From Entomortierella parvispora (lineage: Eukaryota; Mortierellomycota; Mortierellomycetes; Mortierellales; Mortierellaceae), in contig OY752153.1 of the NCBI GenBank assembly GCA_963573315.1, positions 248,001 through 312,000 on the forward strand: a stretch of DNA of 64,000 nt. Direction: 5' to 3'. The notes under the pieces are model-generated. The model ran no database searches. It worked only from the letters and a program-made list of their open reading frames with translations, and was not told the origin of the DNA. Each line of letters starts with the position of its first letter. The first letter of the stretch is position 1. Positions 21,331-31,110 of the stretch are shown one piece after another. The position numbers and the translations under genes are program-made.

Positions 21331-23388
21331 CTAGAACTCTCCAATAAAAAGCAAATGTATTACCCTGTACTCGATCCCAGGACGCAAGACCTTGAGTTTC
21401 TTCCAGCAAGCGATTACCTCTAAATACCTTTTCACAAACTCCACATCCTCTGTGACGAACGTGATCGACTCCAAACAAGGCCAATTCTTTGCCATGAACT
21501 TGATTTCAGTCATTGTCAAACAGGTCCAGAAGTCTTGCCTAAGATACAGTCGCCGTAGCTCCTTTAGCCCCCCCAAGAGTCCCAAGTAACCTCCCTGAAG
21601 ACCATCTGCGAGTCTATCCTCCAATTGCAAATCGGTAAATGAGGGCTCTTCTTCCTCGATCAACATATTCTTAGGGCTATACCCAAGCGTCAAATCCTGC
21701 AGCTGCGTCAACTGTCCAAGGGCTGAATAATGAGTCGACTTTGCTGCCGTCGTGCCATCAGGATCGCCCATGGTCATACAAAGAGCAGTCAGACCCTTGC
21801 ATTTCCACGATAGAGTTGCATCGATCATCTCTTGGCCATGGAACTCAGTGAGGAACCAAGGAGCATGAACCACCTTCAAGTTTGGGCAGGTCCCCATGAT
21901 CTTCATCAGCCCGGCGTTATTATCATGGGAGTTGCAGTATGAAACGACTCTTTCCAAGGTTGTCTGATGGACCAGCAAGTGATGAAGGTGCGTCTCATGC
22001 CACGAGATATCGTAGGTCTCAAACGATATCAGGCCATGCCCACCGGTAGCCACCTGTACAACTGCTTGGATGCTTCGCCTAATATCACATCCATCCTTCA
22101 GCATGAGAGTCATGAATGCCTCAATGTGTTGAATCGATGGGCAGGAGCCCTTGATGGCATTCACCAGCTTCTCAATGTCCTCTTCCTTGTTCACACGACT
22201 AAGCCAAGGAACAGACAGTCTTTCCAGCCCCTCCACGCAACTCGTGAAGAACGGTACCAGAAATTTAAGTGGCCACAGGGTGTTGGGCAACTGCAGAGTC
22301 TTGAGTTTGCGAGGAATTCGGTCCGGCTCTCGCGTTTGGAGTGTGGTCAGACAATTCATAAAAGTCTTTGCCCTTTCCTCTTGGAGTTTTTCCTCCTTGG
22401 CCGATGTGACCTCTCCCGTCGTTTTGCAGAACAGAAGTTCGAATCCACATCGTAATTCGACCAGATCCTTCAATTCCAAGGCGCGACAGAGAAGCATGAG
22501 GCCAACATTCATGCTAATAGATTCGGAACAATAACTATGGTCAGACGCAACGATCAAGGACTGGAGGTACGGGAGATGGCTTTTGGTGAGCATGCTCAGA
22601 AACAGTCGTTGGCAATTGTCGTGTTTCTTGAGTAAAATGTTGGATGGAACTGCAAGATGGGTCAAGCGAGGTGACGTCCGGAGAACACGGCAATATTGAT
22701 GAAAGTAGACGCCTTCTTCCCGAGCCGTTGGGTATTCATCCGGGCTCTCATCTTGGAGCGGCCACTTCTCCCGCACGATTTTGGGTCCCAAGTACGAACA
22801 CGCCCTTAGAAAACAGAGTCGCCTCAACCCATAAGGTTGCTGAGGCTGTTCTTCCTTGGGCAGACGGTCCGATATCTTCAAGCGATGAATCGTCCCTGAC
22901 GCCCAGATAAGATCGTCGTTGCTCTGTTGGATCGATTTCGAGTTGAGGGCCGCTTCCGAGAACAAGAGCATTGGGGCTAAAGCAGCCTTGGAAAAGTCGA
23001 TGAATTGAATAAAATGGATATATTTCCCGAGGATGGGAATGTTGGGCAATCGGCCTGCGGCTGCGGACGGAATAACGCGCCAGAGAAAAGGCAAGAGCTC
23101 AGAGAACATGTACTTGTTTGCGAGCAAGAGCCGTCCTCGTTCCTGGACCGTGAGGTACGCGATGACAAGCTCCTTTAGTTCGGGAATGCAGAGAATAGTC
23201 GCCAGTGTTGGCGGTGCATTTGAGGGAACACCAGGACCAGGCGTCGATGAGGCTGAATGAGAACTCGTCTTTATCCTTTTAGGTGGCATTTCTTGGAAGT
23301 GATTGAAAGAGCGATTCATTGATGGAGCAAGCATGGGAAATTTTTTTTGCTTCTGTTTTGAGGGAGACCCCGTAAATTTATTCTGCAT
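21331..23388 (-). CDS. F-box/LRR-like protein (group B)
   Basis: Single exon, up to 685 aa. F-box-like segment at about 66–104 (IPELKELVIAYLTVQERGRL then LPFLWR), followed by about 550 residues of irregular leucine-rich repeats with recurring L..L.L and CP.L..V pieces (for example MGTCPNLKVVHAPWF). Predicted substrate-recruiting subunit of an SCF (Skp1–Cullin–F-box) ubiquitin ligase. The start could also be one of the internal Met codons near residues 20, 24 or 34. The reading frame near the stop contains AGG|GTAATA, a possible splice donor, so the last few residues could differ. Related in length and C-terminal pattern (WP.L....F.T.DV.....Y......W.KLK.L.P..EY) to the gene at 44600–46438. Confidence 0.83.
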   Translation of the reverse strand: MQNKFTGSPSKQKQKKFPMLAPSMNRSFNHFQEMPPKRIKTSSHSASSTPGPGVPSNAPPTLATILCIPELKELVIAYLTVQERGRLLLANKYMFSELLPFLWRVIPSAAAGRLPNIPILGKYIHFIQFIDFSKAALAPMLLFSEAALNSKSIQQSNDDLIWASGTIHRLKISDRLPKEEQPQQPYGLRRLCFLRACSYLGPKIVREKWPLQDESPDEYPTAREEGVYFHQYCRVLRTSPRLTHLAVPSNILLKKHDNCQRLFLSMLTKSHLPYLQSLIVASDHSYCSESISMNVGLMLLCRALELKDLVELRCGFELLFCKTTGEVTSAKEEKLQEERAKTFMNCLTTLQTREPDRIPRKLKTLQLPNTLWPLKFLVPFFTSCVEGLERLSVPWLSRVNKEEDIEKLVNAIKGSCPSIQHIEAFMTLMLKDGCDIRRSIQAVVQVATGGHGLISFETYDISWHETHLHHLLVHQTTLERVVSYCNSHDNNAGLMKIMGTCPNLKVVHAPWFLTEFHGQEMIDATLSWKCKGLTALCMTMGDPDGTTAAKSTHYSALGQLTQLQDLTLGYSPKNMLIEEEEPSFTDLQLEDRLADGLQGGYLGLLGGLKELRRLYLRQDFWTCLTMTEIKFMAKNWPCLESITFVTEDVEFVKRYLEVIACWKKLKVLRPGIEYRVIHLLFIGEF

Positions 23389-23658
23389 GTGACCCTTTTG
23401 TGCCCACTAGAAATCAGGATTCCACACACACTGATGGGATCCCTCAACATGCTACTTGCAATATGGATGGAAGCTTCAAGTATGGGCCGCGATGGATAGC
23501 ACCAGAGAAGAATTGACAGGGAGGCAAGAAAGAAAGAGTGAAAGAGAGAGTGAAAGAGAAAGAGAGTTTTCTTTCGTCAGTTGAGTGACTGCCACTCTTC
23601 CATGCCAGTTTGCGCATGTAGCGTGCGCCCTTACACCATCTTCCTTTCAATTCCATTT

Positions 23659-23690
23659 GCTTTCATAGCCAGCTGCTTTCATAGCCAGCT
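23659..23690. repeat. 16-bp perfect tandem duplication
   Basis: GCTTTCATAGCCAGCT occurs twice in direct succession (23659–23674, 23675–23690), immediately before the ATG of the F-box pseudogene. Confidence 0.95.
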
Positions 23691-23691
23691 G

Positions 23692-25117
23692 ATGGATATT
23701 CCAGAGATACGGCTCCAGATTGCTACACTCCTGCATGTACCCGGGTTGTACTCCTGCGCGCTGGTCTGTAGAGAATGGAATGACACCTTCACGCCTTTCC
23801 TCTACTCTCATTTCCACTCTTCAAGTTCTCGATCTGTCGCTAGTCAGCGCCATTGTGTCCACACCCGCTCAGCTACACTATCCCTAGGCGACCCCGCTGT
23901 CAAGTTTCTTCTGGATGGACTCGCTACTCATATACAAGAACTGGAGATAGTAGGATGCGGCGATGTCTATGAGTCTGTTCCCGTGGACTGGATCTGTTTG
24001 TTTCAGCAGAACCCCAAACTTGTGAAGCTTACGTGCGACAGCATGATGTACTCTACCTTGGAGGATATCGTGTCTCTTTGCCCCGGATTGCAGGAGCTTA
24101 TTGTGCAGGACCATCATTTTCGCCCCTATCCTCCAATCCCGAGTATTGGCAACAATTGGTTATCGATCTAGAGGATTTGCCAAGGATTAACACGACTAGA
24201 GGTACTGGGCGGCTCTGTCCCAGTATCATTGATACAGCAACCTGAACTTTGGGACGGGGTCCTGCCTGCGATGCGTGATTTATATCTTTAGTGCACAATG
24301 CTCCATTAACGAGCAACTACGACTCATTTACACCTGCCCCAACCTTGAATTCTTGACGTGGAAGTTTGAAATCAATTCGGATGACGATGCAGACATGGAG
24401 TTGGAGCCGCTGTTGGTTGTCTTCCGGTCTCTCCATGGACTCCGAGGACTTCAGTTGTTTATGCCGTTCAAGTTGTTCGAGCGGCATTCACTCGGACAGG
24501 ATTGGACTCGTGCGTTGATGCAGGTCATTCCTCCGTCCACATTGACACGATTCATCGATATATCACCCAGGGAGCTTGATAGTAAGGATGGGCTAGTAGA
24601 GGGACTGTTGTCGAGACGGTTCGGAACTCTGGTAGAGTTGGACATCACAGGTTGGGAAGAGGTCACAAGTAAGGGCAACCACCTCATTTTGACGTCTTGT
24701 CCTCTCTTGCAGATATTTGAATCCCAGGATTATCAAATCGGGCAGATACCTGCATTTAATGGACATGCTTTGGAGACCTCGAATCGCCATTCCAAGTCTG
24801 AGTTAGGACCTTTGGGCTGGATTTGCATTGGACTTTCGAAGATCACGCTGAAGTTTGTTCACGAAACTCCCGAGAAGAGTCGAATCATGTTTGATCAGCT
24901 ATATTACTTGAAAAGCCTTCAATGGGTCAACTTGAGACCACAAGTTGGATCAGGCCTTAATCCGATATACATTCAATGGGATGGTGAGACCTCGGCTAAG
25001 CATTGGGATATGGGCACAACTGACTTCACGGACGCCTCCTTGTGCAAACCGTAGTGGAAGGAGATGCTAGACATTTGGCCAAAGCTGAGATTGTTTGACA
25101 CGTTCTATTCGGAATGA
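23692..25117 (+). pseudogene. F-box/LRR pseudogene (group A)
   Basis: Begins MDIPEIRLQIATLL, then CALVCREWNDTFTPFLY, an F-box closely matching the genes at 58750 and 60470. Alignment by eye to those two shows three lesions. An in-frame TAG lies at 24169–24171, in the segment that reads NNWWSFWGICQ in the 58750 gene. Near 24285–24300 the frame shifts (about 2 nt lost) within the segment equivalent to LPAMRHLTINATHCS. A second TAG at 25052–25054 precedes the conserved ending IWPKLRLFDTF, whose frame closes at 25117. The two open parts are about 160 and 259 codons. No GT..AG pair that I can see removes the first TAG. Non-functional unless the N-terminal F-box fragment is used alone. Confidence 0.82.
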
Positions 25118-25402
25118 CGAATACTGCGCTTTTTCATTGATAATTTAATTAAACAATTTACATCCAAGAATGGCTGACTGACCCGTACACCTATCTACAC
25201 ACTGAAGCACATGCGGTGGTATGACTTCATAGGGTACCTGGTCCGCATGGCGAATGCACGCGCTATTTGTATGTGTCATTTTATTTGCTCCGTCAATTGC
25301 GGCTGCGCGCCATTAAGATTTATCTCTATGTATCCTGATTGTCAACTTCATCGCCACAGGGTACTCTAGGCAGAGGGGTAACTTCATTTCTAGTGCTCCT
25401 GC
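25118..25402. other. Short AT-rich spacer
   Basis: Between the F-box pseudogene and the degenerate remnant; nothing supported. Confidence 0.4.
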
Positions 25403-26033
25403 TCAGACAATGGAGGACTTATCTCGTTCAAGGTAGTGACGGTGATCCTCTCCAAACAAGGCCACTCTCTCTTTCCATAAACTCGACTTCTGTTGACAGA
25501 TACGAGATCCTTCATCGCCGCTCATCAAATGCAACCACCAAAGTTTTTTCAAGGATTGAAGTTCCTCCAACCGTCCCTCGTTTTCTGGATCCAGATAAAA
25601 ACCTATTACTGTCATAGTTTTGTCGTCGAAAACATGTTGAGGGTGGCAGCCAAAAGTCGACTCTTCCAATTGTGCTAATCAGCCAATTTATAAATAAAAC
25701 TCCTTCGTGTCCACATATCCCCAAACTTCCAAGCCTCTTGCAATCAAGCGGAATGATTTCAAGCCCGTACAAGAAAAGTTGTCCTCCGTGGGTTGTCTCT
25801 GAACCTGTCCTGGAGCACCCTTCTCTTCCTCCTCATAGACTCCAAAAGCAGAGAAATCTATAATAAGGCCCTCCAAAATGTAGCCATCGAGTTGGAACTG
25901 TTGGAGAGCAGGGGAAACAGACCAACACCTTGTTCACATCGTATCCATTGACATGCCAAGTTGCCTTGATCTCCAAGGCTTCCAAGCAGTGACGCTTTAA
26001 GAAGAGGCGGCTGGATCTTCGGCGAAATAACAT
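25403..26033 (-). pseudogene. Degenerate F-box/LRR-like remnant
   Basis: Several short open frames in alternating minus-strand frames read as pieces of one leucine-rich protein: CLEALEIKATWHVNGYDVN, FSCTGLKSFRLIARGLEVWG and RLEELQSLKKLWWLHLMS. The style (L..LEI, GYDVNKVL.CFP, LKKLWWL) resembles the C-terminal LRR half of large F-box proteins of this genome. Frames change at least twice and stops interrupt them. No F-box or start is visible. The identification rests on repeat style, not on a full alignment. Confidence 0.45.
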
Positions 26034-26248
26034 TCGCTAAATCGATTAAGCGACAGCCACTGCGCCTACACGCGCCGATCGCGCTCTTCCGATTTCCATG
26101 ACATCCTGTATTGCTCCTCCTGACATCTCTGCGCACAGCAGTCAATGACTTGTATCCCGTCAACAACACACTCTGAATCACTCTGAAGATCGCGCACGCG
26201 CAATGGGATGCACGTGATTTATTATTTTTTTGGTAGCTCAATGGTGTC

Positions 26249-27934
26249 CTACGAATACTGGATCCACTCAATGTCTTCCCACTTTGCACGCACTTGTCGC
26301 AGCTTTTCTTTATCAATAAAAGACTTGAGGCCGCGCAGCTCGAGTTTGCGTAGGCGCTCCAGCTTTGTCAACTCCTGGAGAGCAGCTCCAACGTTCTGGA
26401 CGCGCGATTGTTGCAACTCTTGCTCCTGGGCTGGCGAAATATGCATCTCGCTCAACCTCGCAAGATCTGTCGCGTCAAGATCTTCGGAATCAGAATCATC
26501 ATCGGAAAGAGCTGGAGGTGACTGTACCCACCCAAGCCTGAGATCCTCCAACCTAGGCAGAGCGCTCAATTGTTCATACAACACCCTTGGAAGGACAGCG
26601 CCCTTGCTGCCGTCCTGAGAAGCGATTCCGTAATTGATTCTCAAAACCTTCAGCTTTTCGCATGCCCAAGGAGTATTGTCTGCGTCATGTTCATCCATCT
26701 CAGCCACATCCAGAAACGCGTCCCCGGTTCGGCGGTAACGTCGATCATCTTCATTCATCCTCCTTTGTGCCACGGACGAGATCCAGTGACTCTCTAACCT
26801 CATCAAGTCCAAAACTTCCAGTTCAGGACACGTCTTGAGCAATTGTAGGATGGCTGGATTCCGGAAGGCGCTACTGGCATGCATCCGAAATACCTCAAGG
26901 GTTCTCCAATGTTGTGATACCGCCATCACTATCGGCAGCGGTCGCTCGTGGTTGTCGTGTCCAATAAACGTTCGGAGGTTTGTACATTTTTGCACCAATA
27001 TTGCTACAAATGCCCCTGGGATTGGTGACGAACTGAAATCCAGATGCTGCAGTCGAGGCATAGTTGATATAACGATGTCTGCCAATGCCGGCACCTGTCG
27101 AGGCCAGTACATGCCGGGGATCTTGAATCGCTCCAGATAGGGACAGCGTTGTAAGAAATGAAAAAGGGTGTCGATTTCATGATCGTAGAACCATCCAGGC
27201 AGGCTCAATTCCTTTAGACCAAAGGTAGGGTCCTCCTGTCCTGTCAAACGCAGCAGCGATTGTCGCTCCTCCTCGGTTGAGAATCGTCGGTGATAGTCCA
27301 TGACAGTGCCGCTGAAAGAAAACCCTTCCAAATTCATAGTGCTCCATAACATGATACGGACAAGTGTGCATGATACATAGTCTCTGTGGTCAATGTGAAG
27401 ATATTTGAGACTTGGATGCTGTCGGACTGCCTGGAAGAACTTGATCACAGCTTCCGACTCGTATAAAAAGTAGCCCAGACGGAGTGTATGAAGGCGTGAA
27501 GATTTTTGCAGAAGTTTGAGGACAGTTGAGATGTACTTTGTGTTGCGATCGCGTTGTAGATGATTATCAAGAGAAGGGCTGTCGAGAACGAGGATGTTGA
27601 GGCATGGCTGCTGGAGAAAGAGGGACCAGACTGCAGGAAACACGGACGAGACCTCGGTGACTATGGATGCGTGGCAGGCCATGGCAGCTTGCACTTCGGG
27701 CTGAATAAACTGCTTGTAGGCGGCCCTGGTGCGGATGCGAATGGACTTCCAAAGGAATGGATTGAAGGCAACATAGAAATCTCTGCTTACCAGTGCACAT
27801 CGGCGGATCGAACGAGAGTCGAGGTGGGAGCAGATGCGCAACTGCAGGAAGTGAATGTCAAACACGGTTGCGATGGATGTGGATGGAGGCTCTGACAAGA
27901 TGGATGCTGCAGTTGAGATGTTGGATCCGTCCAT
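26249..27934 (-). CDS. F-box/LRR-like protein (group C)
   Basis: Single exon, 561 aa, from MDGSNISTAAS. F-box at about 25–62 (VFDIHFLQLRICSHLDSRSI then CALVSRDFYVAFNPFLWKSI). The remainder is irregular LRR: repeats such as CPYLERFKIPGMYW, MPRLQHLDFSSSPI and CPELEVLDLMRLESHW. Ends in a charged helix and WEDIEWIQYS. Expected role: SCF ubiquitin-ligase specificity subunit; substrate unknown. Neighbours: an F-box remnant just downstream and a 2.3-kb spacer upstream. Confidence 0.85.
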   Translation of the reverse strand: MDGSNISTAASILSEPPSTSIATVFDIHFLQLRICSHLDSRSIRRCALVSRDFYVAFNPFLWKSIRIRTRAAYKQFIQPEVQAAMACHASIVTEVSSVFPAVWSLFLQQPCLNILVLDSPSLDNHLQRDRNTKYISTVLKLLQKSSRLHTLRLGYFLYESEAVIKFFQAVRQHPSLKYLHIDHRDYVSCTLVRIMLWSTMNLEGFSFSGTVMDYHRRFSTEEERQSLLRLTGQEDPTFGLKELSLPGWFYDHEIDTLFHFLQRCPYLERFKIPGMYWPRQVPALADIVISTMPRLQHLDFSSSPIPGAFVAILVQKCTNLRTFIGHDNHERPLPIVMAVSQHWRTLEVFRMHASSAFRNPAILQLLKTCPELEVLDLMRLESHWISSVAQRRMNEDDRRYRRTGDAFLDVAEMDEHDADNTPWACEKLKVLRINYGIASQDGSKGAVLPRVLYEQLSALPRLEDLRLGWVQSPPALSDDDSDSEDLDATDLARLSEMHISPAQEQELQQSRVQNVGAALQELTKLERLRKLELRGLKSFIDKEKLRQVRAKWEDIEWIQYS

Positions 27935-28525
27935 GGTAGGAGAATATGAATGAGAGGAAGTAGATGAAGGACAAAAGATGAAAATGGCGGGAGGGTGGGC
28001 TGAGGAGTTTTTCTGATCAGATCAGGGGGCGTTGCTCAATGATTGAATAATGAGTGACAGAACGGGGTCTGGTGCGCCACCACAGCCACTGAATGACGGC
28101 CTGGAAGTTGGATTCAAGGCCATGGCTTGCGATTGCAGGAAGACAGGGACAGGGCAAAAAAGAGAGGTGGAGGACTGAAGGCAGGAAGAAGGAAAGGAAA
28201 AGAAAATGAACCTTGTGATCGCTGTCCGCCAAGGAGCATGAAGGACAAGTCTCCCACGCGTCCCCGTGCGACGGAGCGAGCCAGGCGGCGCGCGGTTTGC
28301 ACGTGACCTCTGACCTCCTCCATTCTGTCAGGGTGCCACCAGCTTCAGCTGCTAAGCCACCAGTCTCCAATCTCCGCACTCTCAAGATACATCCATTACT
28401 CCCAGGTCGGTCCCAGTCTACGAGTAGCTCCCCCGGGTCCCCGATGGCATCCAAATCAGAGACCGCAGCATGAAACCGCAGTAATCCAAGACCTTCAAGG
28501 GCCCCAGGTCCGGGACCTTGACCAG

Positions 28526-28533
28526 TATAAAAG
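28526..28533 (+). promoter_or_regulatory. TATA box
   Basis: TATAAAAG on the plus strand, followed within about 230 bp by a C/T-rich leader and an ATG at 28758. It suggests a plus-strand transcription unit, but the coding content downstream is uncertain. Confidence 0.5.
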
Positions 28534-28757
28534 TAGCCCTGCCATAGTCGTAGAAGACCTCAGAATTCCTTCTCATAAACATTCTCAATATCTTTGCCTT
28601 CCACTCCATGTCCATTTTATTCTGGATCATTTCCTTCTATTGCCTCCTTTCCTCGGTTATTTTATTCGAGCTCCTTTCTTCCCTTGATCCATCTCGCTGC
28701 CCCTCAATTCCCATTGACAGTCCCAAACCGCTCTCAATCCAACAATTCTTTGTCACG

Positions 28758-29144
28758 ATGCGTTCAGAGCTTCGGGCGCGTGCTGCACTTTTTGGTGGCG
28801 CTGTGGTTCTTTCCCTTTTCAGGAGTGTTCAGGAGGGGCGCCTGCCAATGTCTTCTCCTCTCTCCTTCGCCGCCTTTCTTCCTGACTGCTTCGCCAGCTT
28901 CATTCGCTCCCTCACTGTCTCCATTCATCGCCACAGCCTTCCATCTTCCCCATCTCTCCATCTCAGAACACACCTCACCCCCCCCCACATTCTTCTTTCA
29001 TGTCTGCGATTTAAGACTCGGCCTGAGCTCGCCCTTCAGCGCTGGCCAAAGACTGCATTCTCACTAGCACCAACGCCAAAGTTAGATGTATCTGACTTGT
29101 CCACCTATGTTCCGATCATGCATACATTTCCTCATACACTATAG
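28758..29144 (+). CDS. Doubtful small ORF downstream of a TATA box
   Basis: 128 codons from MRSELRARAALFGGAVVLSL. The start looks like a signal peptide or membrane anchor, but the rest is Ser/Pro/His/Leu-rich from C/T-skewed DNA and matches nothing I know. It could be a degraded secreted-protein gene or chance. Kept only because of the TATA box 230 bp upstream. Confidence 0.2.
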   Translation: MRSELRARAALFGGAVVLSLFRSVQEGRLPMSSPLSFAAFLPDCFASFIRSLTVSIHRHSLPSSPSLHLRTHLTPPHILLSCLRFKTRPELALQRWPKTAFSLAPTPKLDVSDLSTYVPIMHTFPHTL

Positions 29145-30036
29145 CTCATCTTCCCAACCCCCCACTCTTAAAAGGTAATTCCTTATCCTTTATCTGGTGA
29201 TCCACAAGGCTGTGACTGACGTTGAATGACAGGGTCCTCATCTCTCTTGGCCAGAGTTTTGACATGAGCTTTGAGAATGGATATGCACGTGCGCAAAGTG
29301 GATCGCGGTATGTGAAGCCAACCCCCCTCTGCCCTTGTGGTATCTGAAGCCAATATCCTCTCCATCATGGCAAGGGAACAATGTTGGTACTGGTCGAGGA
29401 GTCAAATAGTGCGTCTTTTCATGTTAGTCAGGTGAAGATGTGCTAAGCGGGCCACTGGTCGTGTACTAGAATGACCCTTATGATTTGTGGGCCCCGATAG
29501 AGTCCCTCCGGTGTAGTTCGGCGAGTCTTCGCTTGAGCCATCCATCAATTCCATGTCAGTTATTCAGTGTTTCCGCGATTCATCTTCAAAGCTAACAACA
29601 GCTCTCTTACTTTCTAAATAGTCTTAGGATTTGCTTCAGAAGACACGGCTATCAATAGGAGATCAAGTCGATCATAATGTTCAGAGATTACAAAGAGCTC
29701 TCTGACAGCACAATAGCGGATGATATTATCTTCCTTGCTTCCACAGTAATCATGGAGTTTTGTCTGGACAAGCAGCAAGTCATCTGGATTTGGTTAGGGT
29801 CCATATCACCAATCACCATGCTTTCGAGGCCATTCGGTTATCGATAAACATCAGCAACATTGGCTTTCAAAAAAATCTGAAAAGTCTGAAAGGAAGGTAC
29901 GCGTGATGGAGTGAGTCTTGAAAACAGTAAGTCAGCACTGCAAGTGTTCCATTGTCAAGGGGTCTTATGGTATTCGTGGAGCAAAAGAGTTTTTTGAACT
30001 ATCTGCAACGTGGGCACATTAAAGCACTCTTGAGAA

Positions 30037-30150
30037 TGGAATCGCTAAAGAGGAATGTACGATAATGGAATCACTAATACGCAGAATGCATGACAGAGTC
30101 GTTAAATCGCGGAATGCACAATGTAGTCGCTAAAACGCGGAATGCATGGA
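30037..30150 (+). repeat. Four diverged ~28-bp tandem repeats
   Basis: Units share the pattern (g/t)(g/a)(a/g)TCGCTAAAACGCGGAATGCA with substitutions and small length changes (about 30037–30062, 30065–30093, 30096–30120, 30122–30150). They end about 115 bp upstream of the small secreted protein gene. A related string, GTCGTTAAAACGCG, recurs downstream of that gene at about 30921–30934. Confidence 0.75.
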
Positions 30151-30266
30151 AAGCGGGTATTTGTGATACACATCCCGATGTCAGTATTTAAGCTGTTGAG
30201 TTATACAACCATCCTACGCTTGTTGTTCACCACCTACAACTTTTTATTCTCTGCAAGTCAACAAAC

Positions 30267-30638
30267 ATGGTCTCAGCCAGGCTCTCACTCACCAGACTCA
30301 TTCTTTTTGCCTGTCTTGGTATTATTACCAACGGTATTTTTGATAATACTGTTTCTGCTGAAGCGACTGTTTACAAACCAGCGGAGATCACTCAGCTCAT
30401 GGAATGCCAAATCAACTGTTTTGGAAAGCAAGTCGAGGGTTCAGGAATGCCCGGGGTTATTGCGATGTACAACAACTGTTTGCAGCAATGTGGCACCGAT
30501 GATAGCATGCTGGTTTTGACCTGCAAGATTACAACATGCCAGCACCTTGCAGCTGCGTACACCCCTCCACAAGCAGATACTCTTGTTAAAAGATATTTTG
30601 CAAAGTGTGTAGAGACGTTCTGTTCACTTGAACAATAA
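30267..30638 (+). CDS. Small secreted cysteine-rich protein
   Basis: 123 aa from MVSARLSLTRLILFACLG, a clear signal peptide with likely cleavage after VSA (about residue 31). The mature part of about 92 aa has eight cysteines in four pairs: C-x3-C (CQINC), C-x3-C (CLQQC), C-x4-C (CKITTC) and C-x4-C (CVETFC), spaced by apparently helical stretches. A TATTTAAG element lies at about 30184, 80 bp upstream. The single ORF needs no intron. I recognise no family. Small, secreted and fully cysteine-paired fits an effector-like or surface protein, but that is inference. Flanked on both sides by related short repeats. Confidence 0.75.
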   Translation: MVSARLSLTRLILFACLGIITNGIFDNTVSAEATVYKPAEITQLMECQINCFGKQVEGSGMPGVIAMYNNCLQQCGTDDSMLVLTCKITTCQHLAAAYTPPQADTLVKRYFAKCVETFCSLEQ

Positions 30639-30747
30639 GAATCTGCGATTTTTTCAAAACAAAAAAATAAAAAAGAAGTAAACGGCTCAACTTCCTTCCG
30701 TCACTACTTTTACTACTGGATCATAAAATCGAAAATTCCTTCACTTT

Positions 30748-30981
30748 CCTATGGTCGTGAAAAAGCACCCGATTCTCAGATCCCATTTTTTTGCTCGATC
30801 CTACCTTAAGTGTCAGGTGGCCCCCTTGACTTTGAACAACAATGTTGATTGAGACCCAGTGCGCTGGGTTTTCCCAGTCGAGGGGCACCCAGCTTGGTCA
30901 TAAAGCAGACTTCGCCTGTGGTCGTTAAAACGCGACTGATTCTCAGATCCATCCCCTTGCTCCACTCGCCGAGCGTCAGGT
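30748..30981. repeat. Pair of ~70-bp direct repeats
   Basis: Copy 1 at 30748–30818 and copy 2 at 30915–30981 share CCT(a/g)TGGTCGT(g/t)AAAA, GATTCTCAGATCC and GTCAGGT. Between them lies an imperfect palindrome around CCCAGTGCGCTGGG (about 30857–30870). Confidence 0.75.
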
Positions 30982-31077
30982 TATTCAACGAAGAAAGACA
31001 TGTTTTTGATCTTCTTCCCACTATGAGTTTTCGAATGGATCCGCCAACATGGGACATTGTCTACGACTTTATTTGCC

Positions 31078-31101
31078 AAAAAAAAAAAAAAAAAAAAAAA
31101 A
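31078..31101. repeat. A24 homopolymer
   Basis: Run of A just beyond the M13 gene stop; it is a T-tract on the gene's sense strand. Confidence 0.9.
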
Positions 31102-31110
31102 CACATTTCG

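Larger units (their letters stand above)
27935..30036. other. Long spacer with one TATA-like promoter
   Basis: About 2.1 kb. It includes the 5' region of the F-box gene (27934, minus), a TATA element at 28526 and a doubtful plus-strand ORF (28758–29144). A 57-codon plus-strand ORF near 29677 (MFRDYKELSDSTIADDIIFL) has no recognisable domain. Otherwise nothing is supported. Confidence 0.45.
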
